Of a stretch of 64,000 nt of DNA, positions 18,281-27,435 are shown piece after piece. A model generated the notes under the pieces. The model searched no databases and had not been told where the DNA came from. It saw only the letters and a program-made list of their open reading frames with translations. The stretch lies in assembly GCF_902499075.1 (NCBI RefSeq), contig NZ_CABVPP010000004.1, forward strand, positions 62,001 to 126,000. The letters are read 5' to 3'. A program made the translations under genes and the position numbers. The DNA comes from Burkholderia pseudomultivorans (GTDB lineage Bacteria; Pseudomonadota; Gammaproteobacteria; Burkholderiales; Burkholderiaceae). The first letter of the stretch is position 1, and the number at the start of each line of letters is the position of its first letter.

Positions 18281-18988
18281 TCACGCCGGCTCCATCCCGC
18301 ATGCACGCTTTGCCGCATCGTTGTGCGGCGAAGCCAGATAGGCGAGAAACTGCGCGGCCGAAGCCGGTTCGCGCGCCGCCGTGCAGACGGCCGCCGCGAA
18401 CACCGTGATCGACTGAATCGTGTCGGGAAGCAGGCCCGCGACGTCGATACCGTCGACGTTCGCCAGCTCGCTCAATTGCTGAAAGCCGAGCTCGACGTCG
18501 CCGGATGCGATCAGCGAGCCGACCGGCACGCCGGGCGGCGCCTGCACGATGCGCGACGCGAGCGCATCGGCGATGCCCCAGCGCGCGAACAAGCGATTCA
18601 GATGCACGCCGCTCGGCCCGGTGGAGTAGCCGATCCGGCGTGCGCGCAGCACCGCGTCGCGCACCGCGGCTTCGGTGCCGAGATCGGGGCGCGGCGTGCC
18701 GGCCGGCACCGCCACCGCGATGGCCGAGCGCGCGACGTCGACGCGGCCTTCCATGTCGACCCGGCCCTCGACCGCGAGCCGCTCGATCGCGTCGGCTGCG
18801 AGCACGACGAAGTCGAACGGCTCGCCGGCCTGCACGCGACGCGCGGCATCGACACCGCCGATCGACGTGACGTCGACGCGGCCGCCCGTGTCGTACGCAT
18901 AGCACTCGACGAGCCGGGCGAGCAGCGATCGCGTCGCCATCGACGAGATGCCGGCGATCGCGGCCGGCGTGCGGGGCCCGTGTGCCAT
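18281..18988 (-). CDS. ModA-like substrate-binding protein without signal peptide
   Basis: The 235-residue protein has the two-lobe type II periplasmic-binding fold seen in ModA/TupA-like proteins (MATRSLLARLVECY, GEPFDFVVLAADAIERL, IGYSTGPSGVHLNRLFARWGI, and a final FLAYLASP segment). It has no hydrophobic N-terminal signal: the start at 18988 (after GCGGAGGCGACG) leads straight into the fold. No permease or ATPase gene is nearby. It lies 13 bases after the aldolase gene in the gallate operon. It may be a cytoplasmic ligand-binding protein or an unusual binding protein; the role is unknown. Confidence 0.75.
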   Translation of the reverse strand: MAHGPRTPAAIAGISSMATRSLLARLVECYAYDTGGRVDVTSIGGVDAARRVQAGEPFDFVVLAADAIERLAVEGRVDMEGRVDVARSAIAVAVPAGTPRPDLGTEAAVRDAVLRARRIGYSTGPSGVHLNRLFARWGIADALASRIVQAPPGVPVGSLIASGDVELGFQQLSELANVDGIDVAGLLPDTIQSITVFAAAVCTAAREPASAAQFLAYLASPHNDAAKRACGMEPA

Positions 18989-19001
18989 CGTCGCCTCCGC
19001 G

Positions 19002-19685
19002 TCAGTCGATATAGCGCAGGCCGGCCTGCCGCAGCGGCTCGCGCATGTCGTACATGTCGAGGCCGAGCACGCCGGACGCGAGCGTCTCGCGCTTTTTCGC
19101 CTCGTTCGCTTCGCGCGCCAGCGCCTTGTCGAGCACGTCGGCCGCCTGCGCGGCCGGCACCGCGACGACGCCGTCGTCGTCCGCGACGATCACGTCGCCC
19201 GGATGCACGAGCGCGCCCGCGCAGACGACCGGCACGTTCACCGAGCCGAGCGTCGCCTTGATCGTGCCTTTCGCGGAGATCGCCTTGCTCCATACCGGAA
19301 ACTGCATCGCCTCGAGCACCGCGACGTCGCGCACGCCCGCGTCGATGATCAGCGCATGCGCGCCGCGCGCCTTGAAGCTCGTCGCGAGCAGATCGCCGAA
19401 ATAGCCGTCCGTGCAGTCCGCGGTGATCGCGGCAACGACGACGTCGCCCGGCCGGATCTGTTCGGCCGCGACATGCATCATCCAGTTGTCGCCCGGATGC
19501 AGCAGCACGGTCACGGCCGTGCCCGACGCATGCGCGCGCGGATAGATCGGACGCATGTACGGCTTCATCAGCCCCGTGCGCCCCATCGCCTCGTGCACCG
19601 TCGCGGCACCGAGTTCGCCGAGCCGTGCGGCGACCTGCGCGTCCGCGCGATCGATCGTGCGGTAAACCACGCCGAGTTCGTTCAT
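19002..19685 (-). CDS. galC: 4-carboxy-4-hydroxy-2-oxoadipate (CHA) aldolase / oxaloacetate decarboxylase
   Basis: The 227-residue protein is a class II RraA-fold aldolase of the LigK/ProA/GalC type. It has the Mg2+/substrate signature [21 protein letters not shown] followed by the conserved Arg-Asp pair in VRDV, and the long C-terminal helix ending [13 protein letters not shown]. It cleaves CHA to pyruvate and oxaloacetate, the last step of the gallate and protocatechuate 4,5-cleavage route, and can decarboxylate oxaloacetate. The length matches characterised LigK (about 228). GGGGAAG precedes the ATG. It lies two bases downstream of the hydratase gene. Confidence 0.9.
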   Translation of the reverse strand: MNELGVVYRTIDRADAQVAARLGELGAATVHEAMGRTGLMKPYMRPIYPRAHASGTAVTVLLHPGDNWMMHVAAEQIRPGDVVVAAITADCTDGYFGDLLATSFKARGAHALIIDAGVRDVAVLEAMQFPVWSKAISAKGTIKATLGSVNVPVVCAGALVHPGDVIVADDDGVVAVPAAQAADVLDKALAREANEAKKRETLASGVLGLDMYDMREPLRQAGLRYID

Positions 19686-19687
19686 CT

Positions 19688-20713
19688 TCACTTCCCCTTC
19701 GCTTTCAGTTGCGCATCCAGGCGCGGATACACGCGGCGCGCATTGCCTTCGTAAATCTTGTAGCGCGCCTGCGCGTCGAGTGCCGACGCTTCGATGTAGC
19801 GCTTCGTGTCGTCGTAGTAGTGCCCGGTCTCCGGATCGATGCCGCGAACCGCGCCGATCATCTCGCTCGCGAACAGGATGTTGTCGACCGGAATCACGCC
19901 GGTCAGCAGATCGATGCCCGGCTGGTGATAGACGCACGTATCGAAGAACACGTTGTTGAGTAGATGCTCGGTCAGGAGCGGCTTCTTCAGTTCCTGTGCG
20001 AGGCCGCGAAAGCGCCCCCAGTGATACGGCACCGCGCCGCCGCCGTGCGGAATCACGAAGCGCAGCGTCGGAAAGTCCTTGAACAGATCCGACGTCAGGC
20101 ACTGCATGAACGCGGTCGTGTCCGCGTTCAGGTAGTGCGCGCCGGTCGTGTGAAAGCACGCGTTGCAGCTCGTGCTCACGTGGATCATCGCGGGGATGTC
20201 GTACTCGACCATCTTCTCGTACAGCGGATACCAGTAGCGGTCCGACAGCGGCGGGCTCGTCCAGTGGCCGCCGGACGGATCGGGATTCAGGTTGACCGCG
20301 ACGTTGCCGTACGCCTCGACGCACCGGACGAGCTCCGGAATGCAGGTCGCCACGTCGACGCCGGGGCTTTGCGGCAGCATCGCCGCCGGCACGAAGCGGT
20401 CGGGGTACAGCCGGTGCACGCGGTAGCACAGCTCGTTGCAGACGGCGGCCCAGGTGCTCGACACGTCGAAGTCGCCGATGTGGTGTGCCATGAAGCTCGC
20501 GCGCGGGCTGAAGATCGTCAGGTCGAGGCCGCGCTCGCGCATCAGCCGCAACTGGTTGGGCTCGAGCGACTCGCGCAGCTCGTCGTCGCTGATGTTCAGT
20601 TCCGCGACCTTCGGCCGCTCGGACGGGCTGTGAATCGCCGCGATCTGGCGATTGCGCCAGGTCTCGAGCGCCTTCGGCGCGGTCGTGTAGTGGCCGTGAA
20701 TATCGATGATCAT
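19688..20713 (-). CDS. ligJ: 4-oxalomesaconate hydratase, LigJ type (amidohydrolase fold)
   Basis: The 341-residue protein has the same length as Sphingobium LigJ and its features: metal-binding His6 and His8 in [38 protein letters not shown] and [16 protein letters not shown]. It hydrates oxalomesaconate (enol form) to CHA. It differs from the unrelated GalB hydratase used by Pseudomonas putida. The ATG at 20713 is favoured over a GTG six bases upstream because AGGAG is five bases before the ATG. It forms a tight unit with the aldolase. Confidence 0.9.
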   Translation of the reverse strand: MIIDIHGHYTTAPKALETWRNRQIAAIHSPSERPKVAELNISDDELRESLEPNQLRLMRERGLDLTIFSPRASFMAHHIGDFDVSSTWAAVCNELCYRVHRLYPDRFVPAAMLPQSPGVDVATCIPELVRCVEAYGNVAVNLNPDPSGGHWTSPPLSDRYWYPLYEKMVEYDIPAMIHVSTSCNACFHTTGAHYLNADTTAFMQCLTSDLFKDFPTLRFVIPHGGGAVPYHWGRFRGLAQELKKPLLTEHLLNNVFFDTCVYHQPGIDLLTGVIPVDNILFASEMIGAVRGIDPETGHYYDDTKRYIEASALDAQARYKIYEGNARRVYPRLDAQLKAKGK

Positions 20714-20799
20714 TGACACTCCTGTTGCATGACGTGCTGGCCGGATGCCGCGTGTCGGCGCCGGCCCGCGACGCGGGACGCGCGATCGTGCGGACGCGG

Positions 20800-22149
20800 T
20801 CAGTGCGCCGGTTTTTCCATTTCCTTCGGTTCAGGTGCGGCCGCGCGCTGCGTCGTGACGATCGCGATCGCCGCAAGCGTGGCGGGCACCGCGAGCATCG
20901 ACAGGATCGCGTCGAACTTCCAGCCGAGGCCGAGCAGCGCGCCGCCGATCGCCGAACCGAAAATGCTGCCGAAGCGGCCCATGCCGAGCATCCAGCTCAC
21001 GCCGGTTGCGCGCGCAACGGTCGGGTAGCGGCCCGGCGCATACGCGTTCAGCCCCGTCTGCGCGCCGCTCATGCAGAAGCCCGCCGCAAACACGAGCAGC
21101 GCGAGCGACGACGACAGCGCGCCGGCCCACGCGAGCACGGCCACGCACAGTGCGCCACCGAGATACGCGGCGCCGATCACGGGTGCCGGCCGCACCTTGT
21201 CCATCAGCCAGCCGACGCCGATCGCGCCGATCGTCCCGCCGATCTGGAACATCGCCGTCACGTTCGCGGCCGTGCTGACCGACAGGCCCGCATCCTTGAT
21301 CAGTGTCGGCAGCCAGCCGGTCAGCAGATAGATCACGAGCAGTCCCATGAAGTACGTGATCCACAGCGATACCGTGACGACGCCGTAGCCTTGCGAGAAC
21401 AGCACGCCGATCGGCTTGCGCGTCGGCAGCGGCGGCTCGTTCGAGACGAACGTCTCGTTGCCGTCGAAGCGTGCGCCGCAGACGCGGTTCAGCAACGCGC
21501 CGATGCGCTGCGACGGCGCACCGCGCACGGCGAGCAGCCGCGCCGATTCGGGCAGCAGCCACAGTTGCAGCGGAATCAGCAGCAGCGGCAGCGCGCCGCC
21601 GAACAGCAGTACCGCGCGCCAGCCGTGCAGCGGAATCAGCCAGCCGGCGACGAAGCCGATCAGCGCCGAGCCGAGATTGAAGCCCGTGAACATGATCGTG
21701 ATCATCAGCGACCGCATCCGCTGCGGCGCATACTCCGACAGCAGCGTCGTCGTGTTCGGCATCGCGGCGCCGAGCCCGATGCCGGTCAGCAGCCGCAGCA
21801 CGGCCATCTGAACCGGCGAGCCCGCATACGCGGTCGCGATCGTGAAGAGGCCGAACAGCAACACCGACGCGATCAGCACGCGCTTGCGCCCGAACCGGTC
21901 CGCGCTCGGGCCGGCGACGAGCGCACCGATCACGAGACCGATCGGCGCCGCGCTCATCACGAGCCCGAATTCCGGCCGCGAGATCGCCCAGTCGCGAATC
22001 ACCGACGGTGCGACGAACCCCATGATCGCGACGTCCATCCCGTCCGCGATCACGACGAGGCAGCACAGCGCGACCAGCAGCCACTGGTAGCGCGACACCG
22101 GCCGGTCGTCGATGAACGACTTGATGTCGATTGTCTTTCCACTTGCCAT
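20800..22149 (-). CDS. MFS aromatic acid:H+ symporter (PcaK/GalT-like)
   Basis: The 449-residue, 12-helix protein has AAHS-family signatures: the conserved Asp in helix 1 ([13 protein letters not shown]), DRFGRKR between helices 2 and 3, and the mid-loop [16 protein letters not shown]. It begins with the cytoplasmic stretch [19 protein letters not shown] seen in PcaK and GalT. These carry 4-hydroxybenzoate, protocatechuate or gallate. Its position between the ring-cleavage dioxygenase and the hydratase makes gallate the likely substrate. GGAGAAACAGG precedes the ATG at 22149. Confidence 0.88.
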   Translation of the reverse strand: MASGKTIDIKSFIDDRPVSRYQWLLVALCCLVVIADGMDVAIMGFVAPSVIRDWAISRPEFGLVMSAAPIGLVIGALVAGPSADRFGRKRVLIASVLLFGLFTIATAYAGSPVQMAVLRLLTGIGLGAAMPNTTTLLSEYAPQRMRSLMITIMFTGFNLGSALIGFVAGWLIPLHGWRAVLLFGGALPLLLIPLQLWLLPESARLLAVRGAPSQRIGALLNRVCGARFDGNETFVSNEPPLPTRKPIGVLFSQGYGVVTVSLWITYFMGLLVIYLLTGWLPTLIKDAGLSVSTAANVTAMFQIGGTIGAIGVGWLMDKVRPAPVIGAAYLGGALCVAVLAWAGALSSSLALLVFAAGFCMSGAQTGLNAYAPGRYPTVARATGVSWMLGMGRFGSIFGSAIGGALLGLGWKFDAILSMLAVPATLAAIAIVTTQRAAAPEPKEMEKPAH

Positions 22150-22273
22150 CCTGTTTCTCCTGTCTCCTTGGCGGCGACCCGCGCTTCGCTTCGCCATCCT
22201 ATTTATCTGAGCCGGTCTCCTGTGGAGGCCGGCGACGCACCCGGCAACGTTGCCGCGTGCGCGCGCGCATTCG

Positions 22274-23578
22274 CTAGCTTTCGTTGCCCTCCGTGCCGGC
22301 GTCCCAGCCGAGCGGCCCCGCGCTCTTGCCGGCGACCGAATACAGCGCGCCGGGCGCATTGCGCGTGCGCTGAAAATCTTCCAGCGATTCGCCGCGCATC
22401 GCCGCATAGATGTGCAGGTTCGACACGCCCGTCACCGCGCCGAGTTTTTCCAGCAGGAAAAAGATCACGCCGTAGCGCAGCAGGCCGGCCCAGTCGCGTC
22501 GGCGGATCAGGTCGCGCTCTTCGTCGCTGAGGCCCGCCGCCGCGAAGCTCGCTTCGGGGTCGGCCAGGAACTGCGCGCGATGGGCGGGCTCGATCATCCG
22601 GTGCAGATAGTCGTTGATCCGGTACGCACGCACCGCACGCGCGATCGTGAACGGATACGTGCCGGGCAGGCGCTCGACGCCGTCGAGTTCGGCCGCGATG
22701 CGCCGACGGTGCCGTTCGACGGCGGCCGTGTCGACGTCCGGGTCCGCACTTTCGTAGATCGCGGTCGCGATGCCCGTCATCGACGGCAGGTAGTAGCTGC
22801 GATGCCGGCACACGACGCCGGCCGGCAGCGCGCCGCGCATCGTGAGCCACATCACGACCTCGGCGCCTTCGAAGCCGCCGAGCGTCGCGTATTCGGCCAG
22901 CGTCATGCCGGCAAGACGTTCGGGATCGCGCTCGAACAGATCGAGAAAGCGCCGGTCCCATTCCGGATCGTTGAAGCCCGCGCGTTCGCCGTGCACCTGG
23001 TGCGACAGCCCGCCCGTCGCGACGATTGCGACGCGCAGGTCCTCCGGATAGCTTTCGATCGCGCGGCGCAGCGCCTGCCCGAGCCGGTAGAAGCGGCGCG
23101 CGGACGGCACCGGCAGCTGCAGCACGCCCATCTGCAGCGGCACGAGGCGCACCGGCCAGTCCGGGCGATGCGGACACAGCACCGACAACGGCGAGAAACA
23201 GCCATGATCGAGCGGCTTGTTCTGGAAGAACGACATGTCGAACTCGTCGGCCATCAGCGACTGGCCGATATGCGCGGCGAACGCCGGATCGCCGGCGATC
23301 GGCGGCAGGTCGCGCGCGCCGCCGCCTTCGTCGGCCGGATGCCATTGCGGCCCGACGCCGAGCGCGAATGCCGAGTAATGGTCGAAGAAGAACGACGTCA
23401 CATGGTCGTTGTAGATGAACAGCAGCACGTCCGGGCGCTGCGCGTCGAGCCATGCGGCGAGCGGCGCGAAGTTCTCGAAGATCGGCGCCCAGACCGGATC
23501 GTCGCGCTTGTTCTTGTCGAACGCGAACCCGATCGTGGGCGTGTGGGAGGCGGCGATGCCTCCGATAATCCGTGCCAT
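22274..23578 (-). CDS. galA: Gallate dioxygenase (fused LigB-LigA type)
   Basis: The 434-residue protein joins a LigB-type catalytic domain (about residues 1-280) to a LigA-like helical domain (about 300-420), as in GalA of P. putida and DesB. Fe(II) ligands His12 (AASHTPTIG) and His59 (YNDHVTSFFFD) and a conserved Glu in EVVMWL are present. The LigA part holds RINDYLHRM and GVSNLHIYAAMRGE. It opens the gallate ring with O2 to 4-oxalomesaconate. Protocatechuate 4,5-dioxygenase activity is possible, but the fused form and flanking tannase favour gallate. AAGGAG lies ten bases before the ATG. It is the first gene of the minus-strand gallate operon. Confidence 0.88.
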   Translation of the reverse strand: MARIIGGIAASHTPTIGFAFDKNKRDDPVWAPIFENFAPLAAWLDAQRPDVLLFIYNDHVTSFFFDHYSAFALGVGPQWHPADEGGGARDLPPIAGDPAFAAHIGQSLMADEFDMSFFQNKPLDHGCFSPLSVLCPHRPDWPVRLVPLQMGVLQLPVPSARRFYRLGQALRRAIESYPEDLRVAIVATGGLSHQVHGERAGFNDPEWDRRFLDLFERDPERLAGMTLAEYATLGGFEGAEVVMWLTMRGALPAGVVCRHRSYYLPSMTGIATAIYESADPDVDTAAVERHRRRIAAELDGVERLPGTYPFTIARAVRAYRINDYLHRMIEPAHRAQFLADPEASFAAAGLSDEERDLIRRRDWAGLLRYGVIFFLLEKLGAVTGVSNLHIYAAMRGESLEDFQRTRNAPGALYSVAGKSAGPLGWDAGTEGNES

Positions 23579-24128
23579 GGCCTGTGTGCTCCTTCGCGAT
23601 GTTCGAATGCGGATCGTCCGCTCGACGGTCCGGCAGAATGGATGCGCGTGTGCGGTGTGCGCGTCGCCACCGTCGCGGCAGACGGTGCGCGGAGCGCGTG
23701 TCGCCGCTCGCCGTTGCCGCCCGATGTCCGGTTTCGATCGGACGAACAACGGATCAGATGGCCCGCCCGGTCGCCGGCAACGGCACGCACGCTGCTGACC
23801 AGGCCGAAATTACCCATTGCGCATCGTCGCCACCCAGTCGGGGTAAACCCTTGGTTTTGAGCGGAAAGTCGCATGTGGCGCACGTTCGGCGAGCGCGCCG
23901 CAGGCGTGCTGCACACGCCGCAGGCCCACGGGACAGGGCTTCCGCGCGCGGCCGTCGCGCGCCGCTCGGCGCGCGTGGCAGCGGCGCCGGATTCATCCCC
24001 GATAAATAAAACAGATACGTCGATAAGCACGACGCAAGCTCGGGCGGCGCCGTTCCGGTAAAGTCGATCGTCATGGGCGAGCGCCGCCGCGACGACGCTC
24101 GCGTGCCTTCCATCGAACTTCCGCGACC
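23579..24128. promoter_or_regulatory. Divergent control region between galA and the LysR gene
   Basis: This 550-base region separates the gallate operon from its probable regulator. It contains an interrupted inverted repeat, TTACCC (23810-23815) and GGGTAA (23841-23846), with the T-rich/A-rich ends typical of LysR sites. An A-rich stretch, GATAAATAAAACAGATA (about 24001-24017), may contain the regulator promoter. No gene is supported here despite several overlapping open frames. Confidence 0.4.
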
Positions 24129-25388
24129 ATGGATTCCAACGATCTGCCGAACCTTGCGTGTCTGTATGCCGTCCAGCGCGTTGCCGACACGGGCAGCGTC
24201 AGCCGCGCGGCCGCCGCGCTGTTTCGTGCGCAATCGGCCGTCACGCGTGCCGTGCAGGAAGTGGAAGCGGCGCTCGGCGAACCGCTGTTCGATCGCAAGC
24301 CGTCCGGCATGCTGGCGACGCCGGTCGGACGCGCGGTGCTGAAGCGCAGCGAGCGCGTCTTCGCCGAGCTCGGCGAACTCGCGAACTGGTGTGCGTTGCG
24401 GCAGTCGCGGCGGCGTGCGCCCGGCGAAGGCGGGCTGCCGGCGTATCTGCTGAACACGCGGCGGCTGCAGCTCTTCTCGACGCTCGCGCGGCACCGTCAC
24501 ATGCCGAGCGCGGCCCGCGCGCTCGGCGTGACGCAGCCGGCCGTCAGCAGCGCGATCCGGATTCTCGAAAGCGGCGCCGGTTTCGCGCTGTTTCATCGCC
24601 ATCCGCGCGGCCTGCTGCTGACGGCCGACGGCGAAACGTTTCTGCTGCATGTGCGGCGCGCGCTGAACGAGTTGCGGCATGTCGCCGACGACGTCGCCGC
24701 ATTGCACGGCAGCATCCAGGGCGTGGTGACCGTCGGCGCGCTGCCGCTCGGCCGCACGCTGATCCTGCCGGAAGCGGTCGCGCGCGTCGTCACGCGTTTC
24801 CCGAAAGTGCGCGTGATCACCGACGAAAGCGCGTACGAGGCGCTCGTCGCGGGCGTGCGCGCGGGCGACATCGACTTCATTCTCGGCGCGTTGCGCGCGA
24901 ACGATGCGGCCGGCGACCTCGAGAACGAACGATTGATGTCGGAGAATCTCGTCGTGCTGGCGCGCCGCGATCATCCGCTCGCGCGCGTGCGCAATCTCGG
25001 GCTGCGCAGCCTCGCGGCCGCGCAATGGATCCTCCCGCGCAGCCATGCGCCCGCGCGCGGCCTGTTCGATGCGCTGTTCCGGCGCATGAAGCTCAAGCCG
25101 CCGATGCCGACCGTCGAAAGCGCCGATCTCGCGGTGATCCGCGGGCTGCTGCTGCATAGCGACATGCTGGCCGTGCTGTCCGCGCAGCAATTGCATTACG
25201 AATGCGAGTCGGGGCTGCTCGCGGTACTCGACGTGCCGATGCACGACACGACGCGCGACATCGGGCTGATCACGCGCAGCGGCAGCCCGCCGTCGCCGGC
25301 AGCGCGCGCGCTGATCGATGCGATACGCGTCGTCGCGACCGACATCGCACGCGGGCCGCGCATCGTCGCGCGAGAGGCCGCGCATTAG
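24129..25388 (+). CDS. LysR-type regulator with two HTH domains (GalR-like)
   Basis: At 419 residues this is about 110 longer than a standard LTTR. Two winged-helix LysR domains are visible in tandem: residues about 8-70 (SVSRAAAALFRAQSAVTRAV) and about 112-175 (MPSAARALGVTQPAVSSAI). An ordinary effector-binding domain follows to the end. The second HTH has the usual LTTR distance to the effector domain, so the first is an added module. It is divergent from galA and probably activates the gallate operon. The match to GalR of P. putida is from context and length. Confidence 0.88.
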   Translation: MDSNDLPNLACLYAVQRVADTGSVSRAAAALFRAQSAVTRAVQEVEAALGEPLFDRKPSGMLATPVGRAVLKRSERVFAELGELANWCALRQSRRRAPGEGGLPAYLLNTRRLQLFSTLARHRHMPSAARALGVTQPAVSSAIRILESGAGFALFHRHPRGLLLTADGETFLLHVRRALNELRHVADDVAALHGSIQGVVTVGALPLGRTLILPEAVARVVTRFPKVRVITDESAYEALVAGVRAGDIDFILGALRANDAAGDLENERLMSENLVVLARRDHPLARVRNLGLRSLAAAQWILPRSHAPARGLFDALFRRMKLKPPMPTVESADLAVIRGLLLHSDMLAVLSAQQLHYECESGLLAVLDVPMHDTTRDIGLITRSGSPPSPAARALIDAIRVVATDIARGPRIVAREAAH

Positions 25389-25398
25389 CGCGCGTGCG

Positions 25399-26646
25399 CT
25401 ACTCGAGTTCGACGCCCTTCAGTTCGGGAATCAGGAATACCGTCGCCACCATGTCGAGTACGTACAGGCCCGCAAGCAGTGCAATCGCCGTCTGGAACGA
25501 GTAGCGCGCGGCGAGCGCGCCGACCGTCATCGGCCCGAGGCCGCCGATCGCGCGGCCGATATTCCACAGCACGTTCTGCGCGGTCGCGCGCGCCGCCGTC
25601 GGATAGCCTTCGGACATCAGCGTCCCGTATCCGCCGACCATCCCGTTCACGAACATGCCCATCAACGCGCCGGCCCACAGCATCGCGGTCGGATTCGACA
25701 GCTGCGCATAGGCGATGACGGTCGCGACCGAGCCGAGCTGGTAGATCAGGAAGGTCGGCTTGCGGCCGATGCGGTCCGCGAGCTGGCCGAACACCCAGAC
25801 GCCGAGCATCATTCCGACGACGGTCGCCGCCGTCCACAGCCCTGACTTCGTCAGCGAGAAGCCCAGCTGCTTCGACAGGAACGTCGGCAGCCAGATCATG
25901 ATGCCGTAGTAGCCGAAGTTCTGAACCGCGCAGAGGATCACGATGCCGGCACTGGTGCGCGCGGTGCGGCCGTCGGCGACGAGCATCCGGAACGCATTGG
26001 ACGCCGGCTGCGCGGCGCGTTGCACGAACACCTCGGGCTCGTGCAGCCGGTTGCGCAGCACCCAGGCGAGCAGCGCCGGCACCACGCCGACGACGAACAT
26101 CCCGCGCCAGCCGATATGCACGAGCAGCCACGGCGTGAGCAGCGCCGCGAGCAGCACGCCGACCTGCCAGCCGAGCGCGACGTAGCACGACACGCGCGCT
26201 CGCCGGTTCGCGGGCCACGCTTCGGCCGCAAGCGCCATGCCGATGCCGAACTCGCCGCCGAGGCCGATCCCGGCGACGGTCCGGTAGACGAGCAAATCCC
26301 AGAAGCCGCGCGCGAACGCGCACAGGGCCGTGAAGATCGCGAACAGCATGATCGTCCAGGTGAGCACGCGCACGCGTCCGTAGCGATCGCTCAGTGCGCC
26401 GAACAGAATGCCGCCCGCGACCGCGCCGATCAGCGTCCACGTGACGAGCGCGCCGCCCTCGCCCGGCGTCAACTGCAGCGCCGCCGTGATCGCGGGCAGC
26501 ATGAAGCCGAGAATCAGCAGGTCGAAGCCGTCCATCGCATAGCCGATCGCCGAGCCGGCGAGCGCCTTCCATGCGTAGGGACCGACCTGCTGCACAGGCG
26601 GCGTCGACGAATCGCCGAGCGTCGAAGAAGGGAGATCTGCTGCCAT
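25399..26646 (-). CDS. MFS transporter (sugar/aromatic acid type)
   Basis: The 415-residue, 12-helix protein has MDGFDLLILGF in helix 1 (the AAHS/sialate-type D-D-L pattern), GALSDRYGRVRVLTW as motif A, and GLGGEFGIGMALAAEAWP in helix 4. A second motif-A copy, GQLADRIGRKPTFLIY, lies in the C-half. It is convergent with the LysR gene, with only 10 bases between. It could be a second gallate-related importer or an unrelated acid transporter. The ATG at 26646 was taken; no strong Shine-Dalgarno is visible. Confidence 0.85.
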   Translation of the reverse strand: MAADLPSSTLGDSSTPPVQQVGPYAWKALAGSAIGYAMDGFDLLILGFMLPAITAALQLTPGEGGALVTWTLIGAVAGGILFGALSDRYGRVRVLTWTIMLFAIFTALCAFARGFWDLLVYRTVAGIGLGGEFGIGMALAAEAWPANRRARVSCYVALGWQVGVLLAALLTPWLLVHIGWRGMFVVGVVPALLAWVLRNRLHEPEVFVQRAAQPASNAFRMLVADGRTARTSAGIVILCAVQNFGYYGIMIWLPTFLSKQLGFSLTKSGLWTAATVVGMMLGVWVFGQLADRIGRKPTFLIYQLGSVATVIAYAQLSNPTAMLWAGALMGMFVNGMVGGYGTLMSEGYPTAARATAQNVLWNIGRAIGGLGPMTVGALAARYSFQTAIALLAGLYVLDMVATVFLIPELKGVELE

Positions 26647-26697
26647 CGTGTTCTGCCGAAAAATATTCGCGACATTCTAGGCGAATCGGCGGACGCA

Positions 26698-26738
26698 GAA
26701 AAAAGGAAAGCCGGCCGTCGAACGATCGACGACCGGCT
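26698..26738 (-). terminator. Rho-independent terminator of the H-NS family gene
   Basis: A 13-bp stem with one mismatch (arms 26709-26721 and 26726-26738, loop ACGA) is followed on the minus strand by TTTCCTTTTTTC. It lies between the H-NS stop and the MFS start. Confidence 0.85.
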
Positions 26739-26848
26739 GAACGGAATGCCGCAATGAAACCGCAGAAGAACGGCGACGCCACGCATCGCCGGAAAAACCT
26801 GCTCGCGCCAGGCGAGCTACGCCGACCTGCCGTCCGGCGCGACCTGCC

Positions 26849-27178
26849 TCAACCCTGATCGTCGCCGGGCCACCACGTCTTCGCTTCGCGATCGACGAGC
26901 AGCGAATCGAGATCCTTGCCTTCGAGCCATTTCGGCTTCGGACCGCGGCCGGACCACGAGCGGCCGGTCGTCGGATCGTAATACTTGGCCGGCGCCTTGC
27001 GCTTGCGCTGGACGATATAACCGAGCGCGCTCAGCACTTCCTGTTGCGTGATGCCGTACAGCTCGACTTGTTGCTTGAATGCCGCGAGTGCGGCCTGCTT
27101 CTCCTTCTGCTTGGCTTCCGACAGCTTGATGTTCAGGTCTCGAAGCTGTGCTTCGAGATCCCGCAGGGCCTGGGTCAT
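26849..27178 (-). CDS. H-NS family nucleoid-associated protein
   Basis: The 109-residue protein has an N-terminal coiled coil (residues 1-38: LEAQLRDLNIKLSEAKQKEK), a linker, and a C-terminal DNA-binding domain with residues 71-85 reading TGRSWSGRGPKPKWL, the H-NS/BpH3 AT-hook-like loop. Such proteins silence AT-rich or acquired DNA. The start at 27178 follows AGAGGATGAATCA; an upstream in-frame ATG (MPKEDES) overlaps that ribosome site. It stands as a single-gene unit with its own terminator. Several paralogues per genome are usual in Burkholderia. Confidence 0.93.
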   Translation of the reverse strand: MTQALRDLEAQLRDLNIKLSEAKQKEKQAALAAFKQQVELYGITQQEVLSALGYIVQRKRKAPAKYYDPTTGRSWSGRGPKPKWLEGKDLDSLLVDREAKTWWPGDDQG

Positions 27179-27435
27179 TGATTCATCCTCTTTGGGCATG
27201 TTTTCTGAAAAACTCCGATGGCCGAACCTAACACGAAGTTCCGCCGATCCGTGTTGCAATGTGTGACGCGGCCGACCGAGCGGCGTCCGAACTTCGTCGA
27301 ACGCCGGCGCGCCGTCGAACCGCAACACGCGCGCGCGCACGACGCACGCGGCCGGCGACGACCTCCTCGCCGCCGGCTCCGCCCCCTGGCACAGGCGGCA
27401 TGGCGCGAATGATAGCAGTGCGCGACCCGCGCGTT

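Noticed and set aside
20713-22530. Plus-strand open frame opposite the PcaK-like transporter
   Set aside because: It is antisense to a well-defined MFS protein, with a composition rich in Arg, Gln and His and no motifs.
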